Below, one piece after another: positions 25,431-41,437 of a stretch of DNA of 64,000 nt. The stretch is from positions 62,001 to 126,000 of the forward strand of contig NW_027479395.1 of the NCBI RefSeq assembly GCF_051014685.1, given 5' to 3'. Position 1 is the first letter of the stretch. Every line of letters starts with the position of its first letter. A program made the translations under genes and the position numbers. The stretch is from Ptiloglossa arizonensis (lineage: Eukaryota; Arthropoda; Insecta; Hymenoptera; Colletidae). The notes beneath the pieces were generated by a model. It worked only from the letters and a program-made list of their open reading frames with translations, had not been told where the DNA came from and made no database searches.

Positions 25431-28355
25431 GTAATACGTTATAGGTTATACGTTATACGTTATACGTTATACGTTATACGTTATACGTTATACGTTATAC
25501 GTTATACGTTATACGTTATACGTTATACGTTATACGTTATACGTTATACGTTATACGTTATACGTTATACTTTATACGTTATACGTTATACGTTATACGT
25601 TATACGTTATACGTTATACGTTATACGTTATACGTTATACGTTATACGTTATACGTTATACGTTATACGTTATACGTTATACGATATACGTTATACGTTA
25701 TACGTTATACGTTATACGTTATACGTTATACGTTATACGTTATACGTTATAGGTTATACGTTATACGTGATAAGTCATACGTTATACGTTATACGTTATA
25801 CGTTATACGTTATACGTTATACGTTATACGTTATACGTTATACGTCATACGTTATACGTTATACGTTATACGTTATACGTTATACGTTATACGTTATACG
25901 TTATACGTTATACGTTATACGTTATGCGTTATTCGCTATACGTTATGCGTTATACGATATACGTTATGCGTTATAGGATATATGTTATACGTTTTACGTC
26001 CTTCGTTATACGCTCTTCGTTACACGTTATACGTTATACGTTATACGTTATACGTTATACGTTATACGTTATACGTTATACGTTATACGTTATACGTTAT
26101 ACGTTATACGTTATACGTTATACGTTATACGTTATACGTTATAGGTTATACGTTATACGTTATACGTTATACCCTATACGTTATACGTTATACGTTATAC
26201 GTTATACGTTATACGTTATACGTTATACGTTATACGTTAAACGTTATACGTTATACGTTATACGTTATACGATATACGTTATACGTTATACGTTATACGT
26301 TATACGTTATACGTTATACGTCATACGTTGTACGTTATACGTTATACGTTATACGTTATACGTTATACGTTATACGTTATACGTTATACGTTATACGTTA
26401 TACGTTATACGTTATACGTTAAACGTTATACGTTATACGTTATACGTTATACGTTATACGTTATACGTTATACGTTATACGTTATACGTTATACGTTATA
26501 CGTTATACGTTATACGTTATACGTTATACGTTATACGTTGTACGTTATACTTTATACGTTATACGTTATACGTTATACGTTATACGTTATACGTTATACG
26601 TTATACGTTATACGTTATACGTTATACGTTATACGTTATACGTTATACGTTATACGTTATACGTTATACGTTATACGTTATACGTTATACGTTATACGTT
26701 ATACGTTATGCGTTATTCGCTATACGTTATGCGTTATACGATATACGTTATGAGTTATAGGATATATGTTATACGTTTTACGTTCTTCGTTATACGTTCT
26801 TCGTTACACGTTATACGTTATACGTTATACGTTATACGTTACACGTTATACGTTATACGTAATATGTAATACGTCATATGTTTTACGTTATACGTTATAC
26901 GTTATACGTTATACGTTATACGTTATACGTTATACGTTATACGTTATAGGTTATACGATATACGTTATACGTTATACGTTATACGTTATACGTTATACGT
27001 TACACGTTATACGTTATACGTTATACGTTATACGTTATACGTTATACGTTATACGTTAAACGTTATACGTTATACGTTATACGTTATACGTTATACGTTA
27101 TACGTTACACGTTATACGTTATACGTAATATGTAATACGTCATATGTTTTACGTTATACGTTATACGTTATACGTTATACGTTATACGTTATACGTTATA
27201 CGTTATACGTTATACGTTATAGGTTATACGATATACATTATACGTTATACGTTATACGTTATACGTTATACGTTATACGTTACACGTTATACGTTATACG
27301 TTATACGTTATACGTCATACGTTATACGTTATACGTTATACGTTATACGTTATACGTTATACGTTATACGTTATACGTTATACGTTATACGTTATACGTT
27401 ATACGTTATACGTTATACGTTATACGTTATACGTTATACGTTATACGTTATACGTCATACGTTATACGTTATACGTTATACGTTATACGTTATACGTTAT
27501 ACGTTATACGTTATACGTTATACGTTATACGTTATACGTTATACGTCATACGTTATACGATATACGTTATACGTTATACGTTACACGTCATACGATATAC
27601 GTTATACGTTATACGTTATACGTTATACGTTATACGTTATACGTTACACGTTATACGTTATGCGTTATTCGCTATACGTTATGCGTTATACGATATACGT
27701 TATGCGTTATAGGATATATGTTATACGTTTTACGTTCTTCGTTATACGTTCTTCGTTACACGTTATACGTTATACGTTATACGTTATACGTTATACGTTA
27801 TACGTTATACGTTATACGTTATACGTTATACGTTATACGTTATACGTTATACGTTATACGTTATACGTTATACGTTATACGTTATAGGTTATACGTTATA
27901 CGTTATACGTTATACGTTATACGTTATACGTTATACGTTATACGTTATGCGTTATTCGCTATACGTTATGCGTTATACGATATACGTTATGCGTTATAGG
28001 ATATATGTTATACGTTTTACGTTCTTCGTTATACGTTCTTCGTTACACGTTATACGTTATACGTTATACGTTATACGTTATACTTTATACGTTATACGTT
28101 ATACGTTATACGTTATACGTTATACGTTATACGTTATACGTTATACGTTATAGGTTATACGTTATACGTTATACGTTGTACGTTATACGTTATACGTTAT
28201 ACGTTATACGTTATGCGTTATTCGCTATACGTTATGCGTTATACGATATACGTTATGCGTTATAGGATATATGTTATACGTTTTACGTTCTTCGTTATAC
28301 GTTCTTCGTTACACGTTATACGTTATACGTTATGCGTTATACGTTATGCGTTATA
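25431..28355 (+). repeat. Transition segment: first CCTTCG and GAG beacons, then three plain ones
   Basis: Beacon 25923 has CCTTCG and CGCTCTTCG. Beacon 26707 is the first of the GAG type (GAGTTATAGG). It is followed by the GAG companion AATATGTAATACGTCATATG near 26858 and again near 27126, with AGGTTATACGATAT after each and an ACATTAT near 27235. Plain beacons follow at 27659, 27946 and 28212, spaced 287 and 266 bp apart. AGG...ACCCTAT is at 26141, ACGTCATACGTTGT near 26320, ACGTTAA near 26420 and ACGTTGTACGTTATACTTT near 26537. Confidence 0.8.
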
Positions 28356-29068
28356 CGTTATACGTTATACGTTATACGTTATACGTTATACGTTATACGT
28401 TATACGTTATACGTTATACGTTATACGTTATACGTTATACGTTATACGTTATACGTTATACGTTATACGTTATACGTTATACGTTATACGTTATACGTTA
28501 TACGTTATACGTTATACGTTATACGTTATACGTTATACGTTATACGTTATACGTTATACGTTATACGTTATACGTTATACGTTATACGTTATACGTTATA
28601 CGTTATACGTTATACGTTATACGTTATACGTTATACGTTATACGTTATACGTTATACGTTATACGTTATACGTTATACGTTATACGTTATACGTTATACG
28701 TTATACGTTATACGTTATACGTTATACGTTATACGTTATACGTTATACGTTATACGTTATACGTTATACGTTATACGTTATACGTTATACGTTATACGTT
28801 ATACGTTATACGTTATACGTTATACGTTATACGTTATACGTTATACGTTATACGTTATACGTTATACGTTATACGTTATACGTTATACGTTATACGTTAT
28901 ACGTTATACGTTATACGTTATACGTTATACGTTATACGTTATACGTTATACGTTATACGTTATACGTTATACGTTATACGTTATACGTTATACGTTATAC
29001 GTTATACGTTATACGTTATACGTTATACGTTATACGTTATACGTTATACGTTATACGTTATACGTTAT
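28356..29068 (+). repeat. Perfect ACGTTAT tract, about 710 bp
   Basis: About 102 units free of visible substitutions. It is bounded by a pair of GCGTTAT units (28332, 28346) and ACTTTAT near 29069, then nearly pure to ACGATAT near 29209. Confidence 0.88.
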
Positions 29069-29640
29069 ACTTTATACGTTATACGTTATACGTTATACGT
29101 TATACGTTATACGTTATACGTTATACGTTATACGTTATACGTTATACGTTATACGTTATACGTTATACGTTATACGTTATACGTTATACGTTATACGTTA
29201 TACGTTATACGATATACGTTATACGTTATACGTTATACGTTATACGTTATACGTTATACGTTATACGTTATACGTTATACGTTATAGGTTACACGTTATA
29301 CGTTATACGTTATACGTTAAACGTTATACGTTATACGTTATACGTTATACGATATACGTTATACGTTATACGTTATACGTTATACGTTATACGTTATACG
29401 TCATACGTTGTACGTTATACGTTATACGTTATACGTTATACGTTATACGTTATACGTTATACGTTATACGTTATAGGTTATACGTTATACGTGATAAGTC
29501 ATACGTTATACGTTATACGTTATACGTTATACGTTATACGTTATACGTTATACGTTATACGTTATACGTTATACGTTATACGTTATACGTTATACGTTAT
29601 ACGTTTTACGTTATACGTTATACGTTATACGTTATACGTT
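29069..29640 (+). repeat. Filler with AGG, ACGATAT and GATAAG markers
   Basis: ACTTTAT near 29069, ACGATAT near 29209, AGGTTAC near 29284, ACGTTAA near 29318, ACGATAT near 29350, ACGTCATACGTTGT near 29400, AGGTTAT and ACGTGATAAGTCAT near 29489, ACGTTTT near 29604. It resembles a CCTTCG cassette that has lost its beacon. Confidence 0.65.
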
Positions 29641-31700
29641 ATAGGTTATACGTTATACGTTATACGTTATACCCTATACGTTATACGTTATACGTTATAC
29701 GTTATACGTTATACGTTATACGTTATACGTTATACGTTAAACGTTATACGTTATACGTTATACGTTATACGATATACGTTATACGTTATACGTTATACGT
29801 TATACGTTATACGTTATACGTCATACGTTGTACGTTATACGTTATACGTTATACGTTATACGTTATACGTTATACGTTATACGTTATACGTTATACGTTA
29901 TACGTTATACGTTATACGTTAAACGTTATACGTTATACGTTATACGTTATACGTTATACGTTATACGTTATACGTTATACGTTATACGTTATACGTTATA
30001 CGTTATACGTTATACGTTATACGTTATACGTTATACGTTGTACGTTATACTTTATACGTTATACGTTATACGTTATACGTTATACGTTATACGTTATACG
30101 TTATACGTTATACGTTATACGTTATACGTTATACGTTATACGTTATACGTTATACGTTATACGTTATACGTTATACGTTATACGTTATACGTTATACGTT
30201 ATACGTTATACGTTATGCGTTATTCGCTATACGTTATGCGTTATACGATATACGTTATGAGTTATAGGATATATGTTATACGTTTTACGTTCTTCGTTAT
30301 ACGTTCTTCGTTACACGTTATACGTTATACGTTATACGTTATACGTTACACGTTATACGTTATACGTAATATGTAATACGTCATATGTTTTACGTTATAC
30401 GTTATACGTTATACGTTATACGTTATACGTTATACGTTATACGTTATACGTTATAGGTTATACGATATACGTTATACGTTATACGTTATACGTTATACGT
30501 TATACGTTACACGTTATACGTTATACGTTATACGTTATACGTTATACGTTATACGTTATACGTTAAACGTTATACGTTATACGTTATACGTTATACGTTA
30601 TACGTTATACGTTACACGTTATACGTTATACGTAATATGTAATACGTCATATGTTTTACGTTATACGTTATACGTTATACGTTATACGTTATACGTTATA
30701 CGTTATACGATATACGTTATACGTTATACGTTATACGTTATACGTTATACGTTATACGTCATACGTTGTACGTTATACGTTATACGTTATACGTTATACG
30801 TTATACGTTATACGTTATACGTTATAAGTTATACGTTATACGTTATACGTTATACGTTATACGTTATACGTTATACGTTATACGTTATACGTTGTACGTT
30901 ATACTTTATACGTTATACGTTATACGTTATACGTTATACGTTATACGTTATACGTTATACGTTATACGTTATACGTTATACGTTATACGTTATACGTTAT
31001 ACGTTATACGTTATACGTTATACGTTATACGTTATACGTTATACGTTATACGTTATACGTTATGCGTTATTCGCTATACGTTATGCGTTATACGATATAC
31101 GTTATGAGTTATAGGATATATGTTATACGTTTTACGTTCTTCGTTATACGTTCTTCGTTACACGTTATACGTTATACGTTATACGTTATACGTTACACGT
31201 TATACGTTATACGTAATATGTAATACGTCATATGTTTTACGTTATACGTTATACGTTATACGTTATACGTTATACGTTATACGTTATACGTTATACGTTA
31301 TAGGTTATACGATATACGTTATACGTTATACGTTATACGTTATACGTTATACGTTACACGTTATACGTTATACGTTATACGTTATACGTTATACGTTATA
31401 CGTTATACGTTAAACGTTATACGTTATACGTTATACGTTATACGTTATACGTTATACGTTACACGTTATACGTTATACGTAATATGTAATACGTCATATG
31501 TTTTACGTTATACGTTATACGTTATACGTTATACGTTATACGTTATACGTTATACGTTATACGTTATACGTTATAGGTTATACGATATACGTTATACGTT
31601 ATACGTTATACGTTATACGTTATACGTTATACGTTACACGTTATACGTTATACGTTATACGTTACACGTCATACGTTATACGTTATACGTTAAACGTCAT
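29641..31700 (+). repeat. Distant duplication, copy 1 (offset about 9.73 kb)
   Basis: AGG...ACCCTAT, ACGTTAA, ACGATAT, ACGTCATACGTTGT, GAG beacon 30214, AATATG...CATATG, AGGTTATACGATAT, GAG beacon 31061, the companion again near 31212 and 31480, and finally ACACGTCAT and AAACGTCAT near 31664-31700. The same items in the same order lie 9,730-9,737 bp downstream. The AAGTTAT near 30824 is private to this copy. Confidence 0.88.
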
Positions 31701-32584
31701 ACGTTATACGTTATACGTTATACGTTATACGTTATACGTTATACGTTATACGTTATACGTTATACGTTATACGTTATACGTTATACGTTATACGTTATAC
31801 GTTATACGTTATACGTTATACGTTATACGTTATACGTTATACGTTATACGTTATACGTTATACGTTATACGTTATACGTTATACGTTATACGTTATACGT
31901 TATACGTTATACGTTATACGTTATACGTTATACGTTATACGTTATACGTTATACGTTATACGTTATACGTTATACGTTATACGTTATACGTTATACGTTA
32001 TACGTTATACGTTATACGTTATACGTTATACGTTATACGTTATACGTTATACGTTATACGTTATACGTTATACGTTATACGTTATACGTTATACGTTATA
32101 CGTTATACGTTATACGTTATACGTTATACGTTATACGTTATACGTTATACGTTATACGTTATACGTTATACGTTATACGTTATACGTTATACGTTATACG
32201 TTATACGTTATACGTTATACGTTATACGTTATACGTTATACGTTATACGTTATACGTTATACGTTATACGTTATACGTTATACGTTATACGTTATACGTT
32301 ATACGTTATACGTTATACGTTATACGTTATACGTTATACGTTATACGTTATACGTTATACGTTATACGTTATACGTTATACGTTATACGTTATACGTTAT
32401 ACGTTATACGTTATACGTTATACGTTATACGTTATACGTTATACGTTATACGTTATACGTTATACGTTATACGTTATACGTTATACGTTATACGTTATAC
32501 GTTATACGTTATACGTTATACGTTATACGTTATACGTTATACGTTATACGTTATACGTTATACGTTATACGTTATACGTTATAC
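31701..32584 (+). repeat. Perfect ACGTTAT tract, about 880 bp
   Basis: About 126 units between AAACGTCAT and ACGATAT. The corresponding tract of the distant copy (41438-42167) has the same flanks but is about 22 units shorter, showing that pure tracts change length in whole units. Confidence 0.88.
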
Positions 32585-33055
32585 GATATACGTTATACGT
32601 TATACGTTATACGTTATACGTTATACGTTATACGTTATACGTTATACGTTATAGGTTATACGTTATACGTGATAAGTCATACGTTATACGTTATACGTTA
32701 TACGTTATACGTTATACGTTATACGTTATAAGTTATACGTTATACGTCATACGTTATACGTTATACGTTATACGTTATACGTTGTACGTTATACGTTATA
32801 CGTTATACGTTATACGTTATACGTTATACGTTATACGTTATACGTTATACGTTGTACGTTATACTTTATACGTTATACGTTATACGTTATACGTTATACG
32901 TTATACGTTATACGTTATACGTTATACGTTATACGTTATACGTTATACGTTATACGTTATACGTTATACGTTATACGTTATACGTTATACGTTATACGTT
33001 ATACGTTATACGTTATACGTTATACGTTATACGTTATACGTTATACGTTATACGT
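32585..33055 (+). repeat. Segment with GATAAG marker and ACTTTAT
   Basis: ACGATAT near 32585, AGGTTAT and ACGTGATAAGTCAT near 32667, AAGTTAT near 32729, ACGTCAT near 32745, ACGTTGT near 32780 and ACGTTGTACGTTATACTTT near 32850. The same series recurs near 35805-36085. Confidence 0.75.
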
Positions 33056-34763
33056 TATGAGTTATTCGCTATACGTTATGCGTTATACGATATACGTTAT
33101 GAGTTATAGGATATATGTTATACGTTTTACGTTCTTCGTTATACGTTCTTCGTTACACGTTATACGTTATACGTTATACGTTATACGTTACACGTTATAC
33201 GTTATACGTAATATGTAATACGTCATACGTTTTACGTTATACGTTATACGTTATACGTTATACGTTATACGTTATACGTTATACGTTATACGTTATAGGT
33301 TATACGATATACGTTATACGTTATACGTTATACGTTATACGTTATACGTTACACGTTATACGTTATACGTTATACGTTATACGTTATACGTTACACGTTA
33401 TACGTTATACGTTATACGTTATACGTTATACGTTATACGTTATACGTTAAACGTTATACGTTATACGTTATACGTTATACGTTATACGTTATACGTTACA
33501 CGTTATACGTTATACGTAATATGTAATACGTTATACGTAATATGTAATACGTCATATGTTTTACGTTATACGTTATACGTTATACGTTATACGTTATACG
33601 TTATACGTTATACGTTATACGTTATAGGTTATACGATATACGTTATACGTTATACGTTATACGTTATACGTTATACGTTATACGTTACACGTTATACGTT
33701 ATACGTTATACGTTATACGTTATACGTTATACGTTATACGTTAAACGTTATACGTTATACGTTATACGTTATACGTTATACGTTATACGTTATACGTTAT
33801 GCGTTATACGTTATACGTTATACGTTATACGTTATACGTTATACGTTATACGTTATACGTTATACGTTATACGTTATACGTTATACGTTATACGTTATAC
33901 GTTATACGTTATACGTTATACGTTATACGTTATAGGTTATACGTTATACGTGATAAGTCATACGTTATACGTTATACGTTATACGTTATACGTTATACGT
34001 TATACGTTATACGTTATACGTTATACGTCATACGTTATACGTTATACGTTATACGTTATACGTTATGCGTTATTCGCTATACGTTATGCGTTATACGATA
34101 TACGTTATGAGTTATAGGATATATGTTATACGTTTTACGTTCTTCGTTATACGTTCTTCGTTACACGTTATACGTTATACGTTATACGTTATACGTTACA
34201 CGTTATACGTTATACGTAATATGTAATACGTCATATGTTTTACGTTATACGTTATACGTTATACGTTATACGTTATACTTTATACGTTATACGTTATACG
34301 TTATAGGTTATACGATATACGTTATACGTTATACGTTATACGTTATACGTTATACGTTACACGTTATACGTTATACGTTATACGTTATACGTTATACGTT
34401 ATACGTTATACGTTAAACGTTATACGTTATACGTTATACGTTATACGTTATACGTTACACGTTATACGTTATACGTTATACGTTATACGTTATACGTTAT
34501 ACGTTATACGTTATACGTTATACGTTATACGTTATGCGTTATACGTTATACGTTATACGTTATACGTTATACGTTATACGTTATACGTTATACGTTATAG
34601 GTTATACGTTATACGTGATAAGTCATACGTTATACGTTATACGTTATACGTTATACGTTATACGTTATACGTTATACGTTATACGTTATACGTCATACGT
34701 TATACGTTATACGTTATACGTTATACGTTATACGTTATACGTTATACGTTATACGTTATACGT
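33056..34763 (+). repeat. GAG-GAG block, copy 1 of 3
   Basis: GAG beacon 33056 (here the first unit is also GAGTTAT), companion AATATG...CATACG, AGGTTATACGATAT, two ACGTTAC, ACGTTAA, a doubled AATATGTAATACG near 33517-33545, ACGTGATAAG near 33950, GAG beacon 34064, companion, ACTTTAT near 34278, AGGTTATACGATAT, ACGTTAA, GCGTTAT near 34534, ACGTGATAAG near 34615. It ends before the CCTTCG beacon 34764. The same series starts at 36276 and 42408. Confidence 0.88.
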
Positions 34764-36275
34764 TATGCGTTATTCGCTATACGTTATGCGTTATACGATA
34801 TACGTTATGCGTTATAGGATATATGTTATACGTTTTACGTCCTTCGTTATACGTTCTTCGTTACACGTTATACGTTATACGTTATACGTTATACGTTATA
34901 CGTTATACGTTATACGTTATACGTTATACGTTATACGTTATACGTTATACGTTATACGTTATACGTTATACGTTATACGTTATACGTTATACGTTATAGG
35001 TTATACGTTATACGTTATACGTTATACCCTATACGTTATACGTTATACGTTATACGTTATACGTTATACGTTATACGTTATACGTTATACGTTAAACGTT
35101 ATACGTTATACGTTATACGTTATACGATATACGTTATACGTTATACGTTATACGTTATACGTTATACGTTATACGTCATACGTTGTACGTTATACGTTAT
35201 ACGTTATACGTTATACGTTATACGTTATACGTTATACGTTCTACGTTATACGTTATACGTTATACGTTAAACGTTATACGTTATACGTTATACGTTATAC
35301 GTTATACGTTATACGTTATACGTTATACGTTATACGTTATACGTTATACGTTATACGTTATACGTTATACGTTGTACGTTATACTTTATACGTTATACGT
35401 TATACGTTATACGTTATACGTTATACGTTATACGTTATACGTTATACGTTATACGTTATACATTATACGTTATACGTTATACGTTATACGTTATACGTTA
35501 TACGTTATACGTTATACGTTATACGTTATACGTTATACGTTATACGTTATACGTTATACGTTATACGTTATACGTTATACGTTATACGTTATACGTTATA
35601 CGTTATACGTTATACGTTATACGTTATACGTTATACGTTATACGTTATACGTTATACGTTATACGTTATACGTTATACGTTATACGTTATACGTTATACG
35701 TTATACGTTATACGTTATACGTTATACGTTATACGTTATACGTTATACGTTATACGTTATACGTTATACGTTATACGTTATACGTTATACGTTATACGTT
35801 ATACGATATACGTTATACGTTATACGTTATACGTTATACGTTATACGTTATACGTTATACGTTATACGTTATAGGTTATACGTTATACGTGATAAGTCAT
35901 ACGTTATACGTTATACGTTATACGTTATACGTTATACGTTATACGTTATAAGTTATACGTTATACGTCATACGTTATACGTTATACGTTATACGTTATAC
36001 GTTATACGTTATACGTTATACGTTATACGTTATACGTTATACGTTATACGTTATACGTTATACGTTATACGTTGTACGTTATACTTTATACGTTATACGT
36101 TATACGTTATACGTTATACGTTATACGTTATACGTTATACGTTATACGTTATACGTTATACGTTATACGTTATACGTTATACGTTATACGTTATACGTTA
36201 TACGTTATACGTTATACGTTATACGTTATACGTTATACGTTATACGTTATACGTTATACGTTATACGTTATACGT
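34764..36275 (+). repeat. CCTTCG block, copy 1 of 3, with long pure tract
   Basis: CCTTCG beacon, AGG...ACCCTAT (34997), ACGTTAA, ACGATAT, ACGTCATACGTTGT near 35173, ACGTTCT near 35229, ACGTTAA near 35267, ACGTTGTACGTTATACTTT near 35370, ACATTAT at 35460, then pure units to ACGATAT near 35805, ACGTGATAAG near 35887 and ACTTTAT near 36083. The blocks at 37998 and 44130 share the first part through ACATTAT. Confidence 0.85.
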
Positions 36276-37997
36276 TATGCGTTATTCGCTATACGTTATG
36301 CGTTATACGATATACGTTATGAGTTATAGGATATATGTTATACGTTTTACGTTCTTCGTTATACGTTCTTCGTTACACGTTATACGTTATACGTTATACG
36401 TTATACGTTACACGTTATACGTTATACGTAATATGTAATACGTCATACGTTTTACGTTATACGTTATACGTTATACGTTATACGTTATACGTTATACGTT
36501 ATACGTTATACGTTATAGGTTATACGATATACGTTATACGTTATACGTTATACGTTATACGTTATACGTTACACGTTATACGTTATACGTTATACGTTAT
36601 ACGTTATACGTTACACGTTATACGTTATACGTTATACGTTATACGTTATACGTTATACGTTATACGTTAAACGTTATACGTTATACGTTATACGTTATAC
36701 GTTATACGTTATACGTTACACGTTATACGTTATACGTAATATGTAATACGTTATACGTAATATGTAATACGTCATATGTTTTACGTTATACGTTATACGT
36801 TATACGTTATACGTTATACGTTATACGTTATACGTTATACGTTATAGGTTATACGATATACGTTATACGTTATACGTTATACGTTATACGTTATACGTTA
36901 TACGTTACACGTTATACGTTATACGTTATACGTTATACGTTATACGTTATACGTTATACGTTAAACGTTATACGTTATACGTTATACGTTATACGTTATA
37001 CGTTATACGTTATACGTTATGCGTTATACGTTATACGTTATACGTTATACGTTATACGTTATACGTTATACGTTATACGTTATACGTTATACGTTATACG
37101 TTATACGTTATACGTTATACGTTATACGTTATACGTTATACGTTATACGTTATACGTTATAGGTTATACGTTATACGTGATAAGTCATACGTTATACGTT
37201 ATACGTTATACGTTATACGTTATACGTTATACGTTATACGTTATACGTTATACGTCATACGTTATACGTTATACGTTATACGTTATACGTTATGCGTTAT
37301 TCGCTATACGTTATGCGTTATACGATATACGTTATGAGTTATAGGATATATGTTATACGTTTTACGTTCTTCGTTATACGTTCTTCGTTACACGTTATAC
37401 GTTATACGTTATACGTTATACGTTACACGTTATACGTTATACGTAATATGTAATACGTCATATGTTTTACGTTATACGTTATACGTTATACGTTATACGT
37501 TATACTTTATACGTTATACGTTATACGTTATAGGTTATACGATATACGTTATACGTTATACGTTATACGTTATACGTTATACGTTACACGTTATACGTTA
37601 TACGTTATACGTTATACGTTATACGTTATACGTTATACGTTAAACGTTATACGTTATACGTTATACGTTATACGTTATACGTTACACGTTATACGTTATA
37701 CGTTATACGTTATACGTTATACGTTATACGTTATACGTTATACGTTATACGTTATACGTTATGCGTTATACGTTATACGTTATACGTTATACGTTATACG
37801 TTATACGTTATACGTTATACGTTATAGGTTATACGTTATACGTGATAAGTCATACGTTATACGTTATACGTTATACGTTATACGTTATACGTTATACGTT
37901 ATACGTTATACGTTATACGTCATACGTTATACGTTATACGTTATACGTTATACGTTATACGTTATACGTTATACGTTATACGTTATACGTTATACGT
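36276..37997 (+). repeat. GAG-GAG block, copy 2 of 3
   Basis: Beacons 36276 and 37291 (both GAG) with the same companions as copy 1, offset 3,220-3,234 bp. ACTTTAT near 37503, GCGTTAT near 37761 and ACGTGATAAG near 37842 are all conserved. Confidence 0.88.
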
Positions 37998-39377
37998 TAT
38001 GCGTTATTCGCTATACGTTATGCGTTATACGATATACGTTATGCGTTATAGGATATATGTTATACGTTTTACGTCCTTCGTTATACGTTCTTCGTTACAC
38101 GTTATACGTTATACGTTATACGTTATACGTTATACGTTATACGTTATACGTTATACGTTATACGTTATACGTTATACGTTATACGTTATACGTTATACGT
38201 TATACGTTATACGTTATACGTTATACGTTATAGGTTATACGTTATACGTTATACGTTATACCCTATACGTTATACGTTATACGTTATACGTTATACGTTA
38301 TACGTTATACGTTATACGTTATACGTTAAACGTTATACGTTATACGTTATACGTTATACGATATACGTTATACGTTATACGTTATACGTTATACGTTATA
38401 CGTTATACGTCATACGTTGTACGTTATACGTTATACGTTATACGTTATACGTTATACGTTATACGTTATACGTTCTACGTTATACGTTATACGTTATACG
38501 TTAAACGTTATACGTTATACGTTATACGTTATACGTTATACGTTATACGTTATACGTTATACGTTATACGTTATACGTTATACGTTATACGTTATACGTT
38601 ATACGTTGTACGTTATACTTTATACGTTATACGTTATACGTTATACGTTATACGTTATACGTTATACGTTATACGTTATACGTTATACGTTATACGTTAT
38701 ACGTTATACATTATACGTTATACGTTATACGTTATACGTTATACGATATACGTTATACGTTATACGTTATACGTTATACGTTATACGTTATACGTTATAC
38801 GTTATACGTTATACGTTATGCGTTATTCGCTATACGTTATGCGTTATACGATATACGTTATGAGTTATAGGATATATGTTATACGTTTTACGTTTTTCGT
38901 TATACGTTCTTCGTTACACGTTATACGTTATACGTTATACGTTATACGTTATACGTTATACGTTATACGTTACACGTTATACGTTATACGTAATATGTAA
39001 TACGTCATATGTTTTACGTTATACGTTATACGTTATACGTTATACGTTATACGTTATACGTTATACGTTATACGTTATACGTTATAGGTTATACGATATA
39101 CGTTATACGTTATACGTTATACGTTATACGTTATACGTTACACGTTATACGTTATACGTTATACGTTATACGTTATACGTAATACGTTATAGGTTATACG
39201 TTATACGTTATACGTTATACGTTATACGTTATACGTTATACGTTATACGTTATACGTTATACGTTATACGTTATACGTTATACGTTATACGTTATACGTT
39301 ATACGTTATACGTTATACGTTATACGTTATACGTTATACGTTATACGTTATACGTTATACGTTATACGTTATACGTT
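37998..39377 (+). repeat. CCTTCG block, copy 2 of 3, with GAG beacon 38817
   Basis: CCTTCG beacon, AGG...ACCCTAT (38231), ACGTCATACGTTGT, ACGTTCT near 38470, ACTTTAT near 38625, ACATTAT at 38708, ACGATAT near 38745, then GAG beacon 38817 carrying the rare TTTTTCG. ACGTAATACGTTATAGG near 39178 precedes pure units to 39377. Confidence 0.85.
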
Positions 39378-41437
39378 ATAGGTTATACGTTATACGTTAT
39401 ACGTTATACCCTATACGTTATACGTTATACGTTATACGTTATACGTTATACGTTATACGTTATACGTTATACGTTAAACGTTATACGTTATACGTTATAC
39501 GTTATACGATATACGTTATACGTTATACGTTATACGTTATACGTTATACGTTATACGTCATACGTTGTACGTTATACGTTATACGTTATACGTTATACGT
39601 TATACGTTATACGTTATACGTTATACGTTATACGTTATACGTTATACGTTATACGTTAAACGTTATACGTTATACGTTATACGTTATACGTTATACGTTA
39701 TACGTTATACGTTATACGTTATACGTTATACGTTATACGTTATACGTTATACGTTATACGTTATACGTTATACGTTGTACGTTATACTTTATACGTTATA
39801 CGTTATACGTTATACGTTATACGTTATACGTTATACGTTATACGTTATACGTTATACGTTATACGTTATACGTTATACGTTATACGTTATACGTTATACG
39901 TTATACGTTATACGTTATACGTTATACGTTATACGTTATACGTTATGCGTTATTCGCTATACGTTATGCGTTATACGATATACGTTATGAGTTATAGGAT
40001 ATATGTTATACGTTTTACGTTCTTCGTTATACGTTCTTCGTTACACGTTATACGTTATACGTTATACGTTATACGTTACACGTTATACGTTATACGTAAT
40101 ATGTAATACGTCATATGTTTTACGTTATACGTTATACGTTATACGTTATACGTTATACGTTATACGTTATACGTTATACGTTATAGGTTATACGATATAC
40201 GTTATACGTTATACGTTATACGTTATACGTTATACGTTACACGTTATACGTTATACGTTATACGTTATACGTTATACGTTATACGTTATACGTTAAACGT
40301 TATACGTTATACGTTATACGTTATACGTTATACGTTATACGTTACACGTTATACGTTATACGTAATATGTAATACGTCATATGTTTTACGTTATACGTTA
40401 TACGTTATACGTTATACGTTATACGTTATACGTTATACGTTATACGATATACGTTATACGTTATACGTTATACGTTATACGTTATACGTTATACGTCATA
40501 CGTTGTACGTTATACGTTATACGTTATACGTTATACGTTATACGTTATACGTTATACGTTATACGTTATACGTTATACGTTATACGTTATACGTTATACG
40601 TTATACGTTATACGTTATACGTTATACGTTGTACGTTATACTTTATACGTTATACGTTATACGTTATACGTTATACGTTATACGTTATACGTTATACGTT
40701 ATACGTTATACGTTATACGTTATACGTTATACGTTATACGTTATACGTTATACGTTATACGTTATACGTTATACGTTATACGTTATACGTTATACGTTAT
40801 GCGTTATTCGCTATACGTTATGCGTTATACGATATACGTTATGAGTTATAGGATATATGTTATACGTTTTACGTTCTTCGTTATACGTTCTTCGTTACAC
40901 GTTATACGTTATACGTTATACGTTATACGTTACACGTTATACGTTATACGTAATATGTAATACGTCATATGTTTTACGTTATACGTTATACGTTATACGT
41001 TATACGTTATACGTTATACGTTATACGTTATACGTTATAGGTTATACGATATACGTTATACGTTATACGTTATACGTTATACGTTATACGTTACACGTTA
41101 TACGTTATACGTTATACGTTATACGTTATACGTTATACGTTATACGTTAAACGTTATACGTTATACGTTATACGTTATACGTTATACGTTATACGTTACA
41201 CGTTATACGTTATACGTAATATGTAATACGTCATATGTTTTACGTTATACGTTATACGTTATACGTTATACGTTATACGTTATACGTTATACGTTATACG
41301 TTATACGTTATAGGTTATACGATATACGTTATACGTTATACGTTATACGTTATACGTTATACGTTATACGTTACACGTTATACGTTATACGTTATACGTT
41401 ACACGTCATACGTTATACGTTATACGTTAAACGTCAT
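39378..41437 (+). repeat. Distant duplication, copy 2 (offset about 9.73 kb)
   Basis: Item-by-item repeat of 29641-31700: AGG...ACCCTAT, GAG beacons 39944 and 40798, companions near 40095, 40365, 40948 and 41218, ACACGTCAT near 41401 and AAACGTCAT near 41428. An exact 9,737-bp offset holds at the end. Confidence 0.88.
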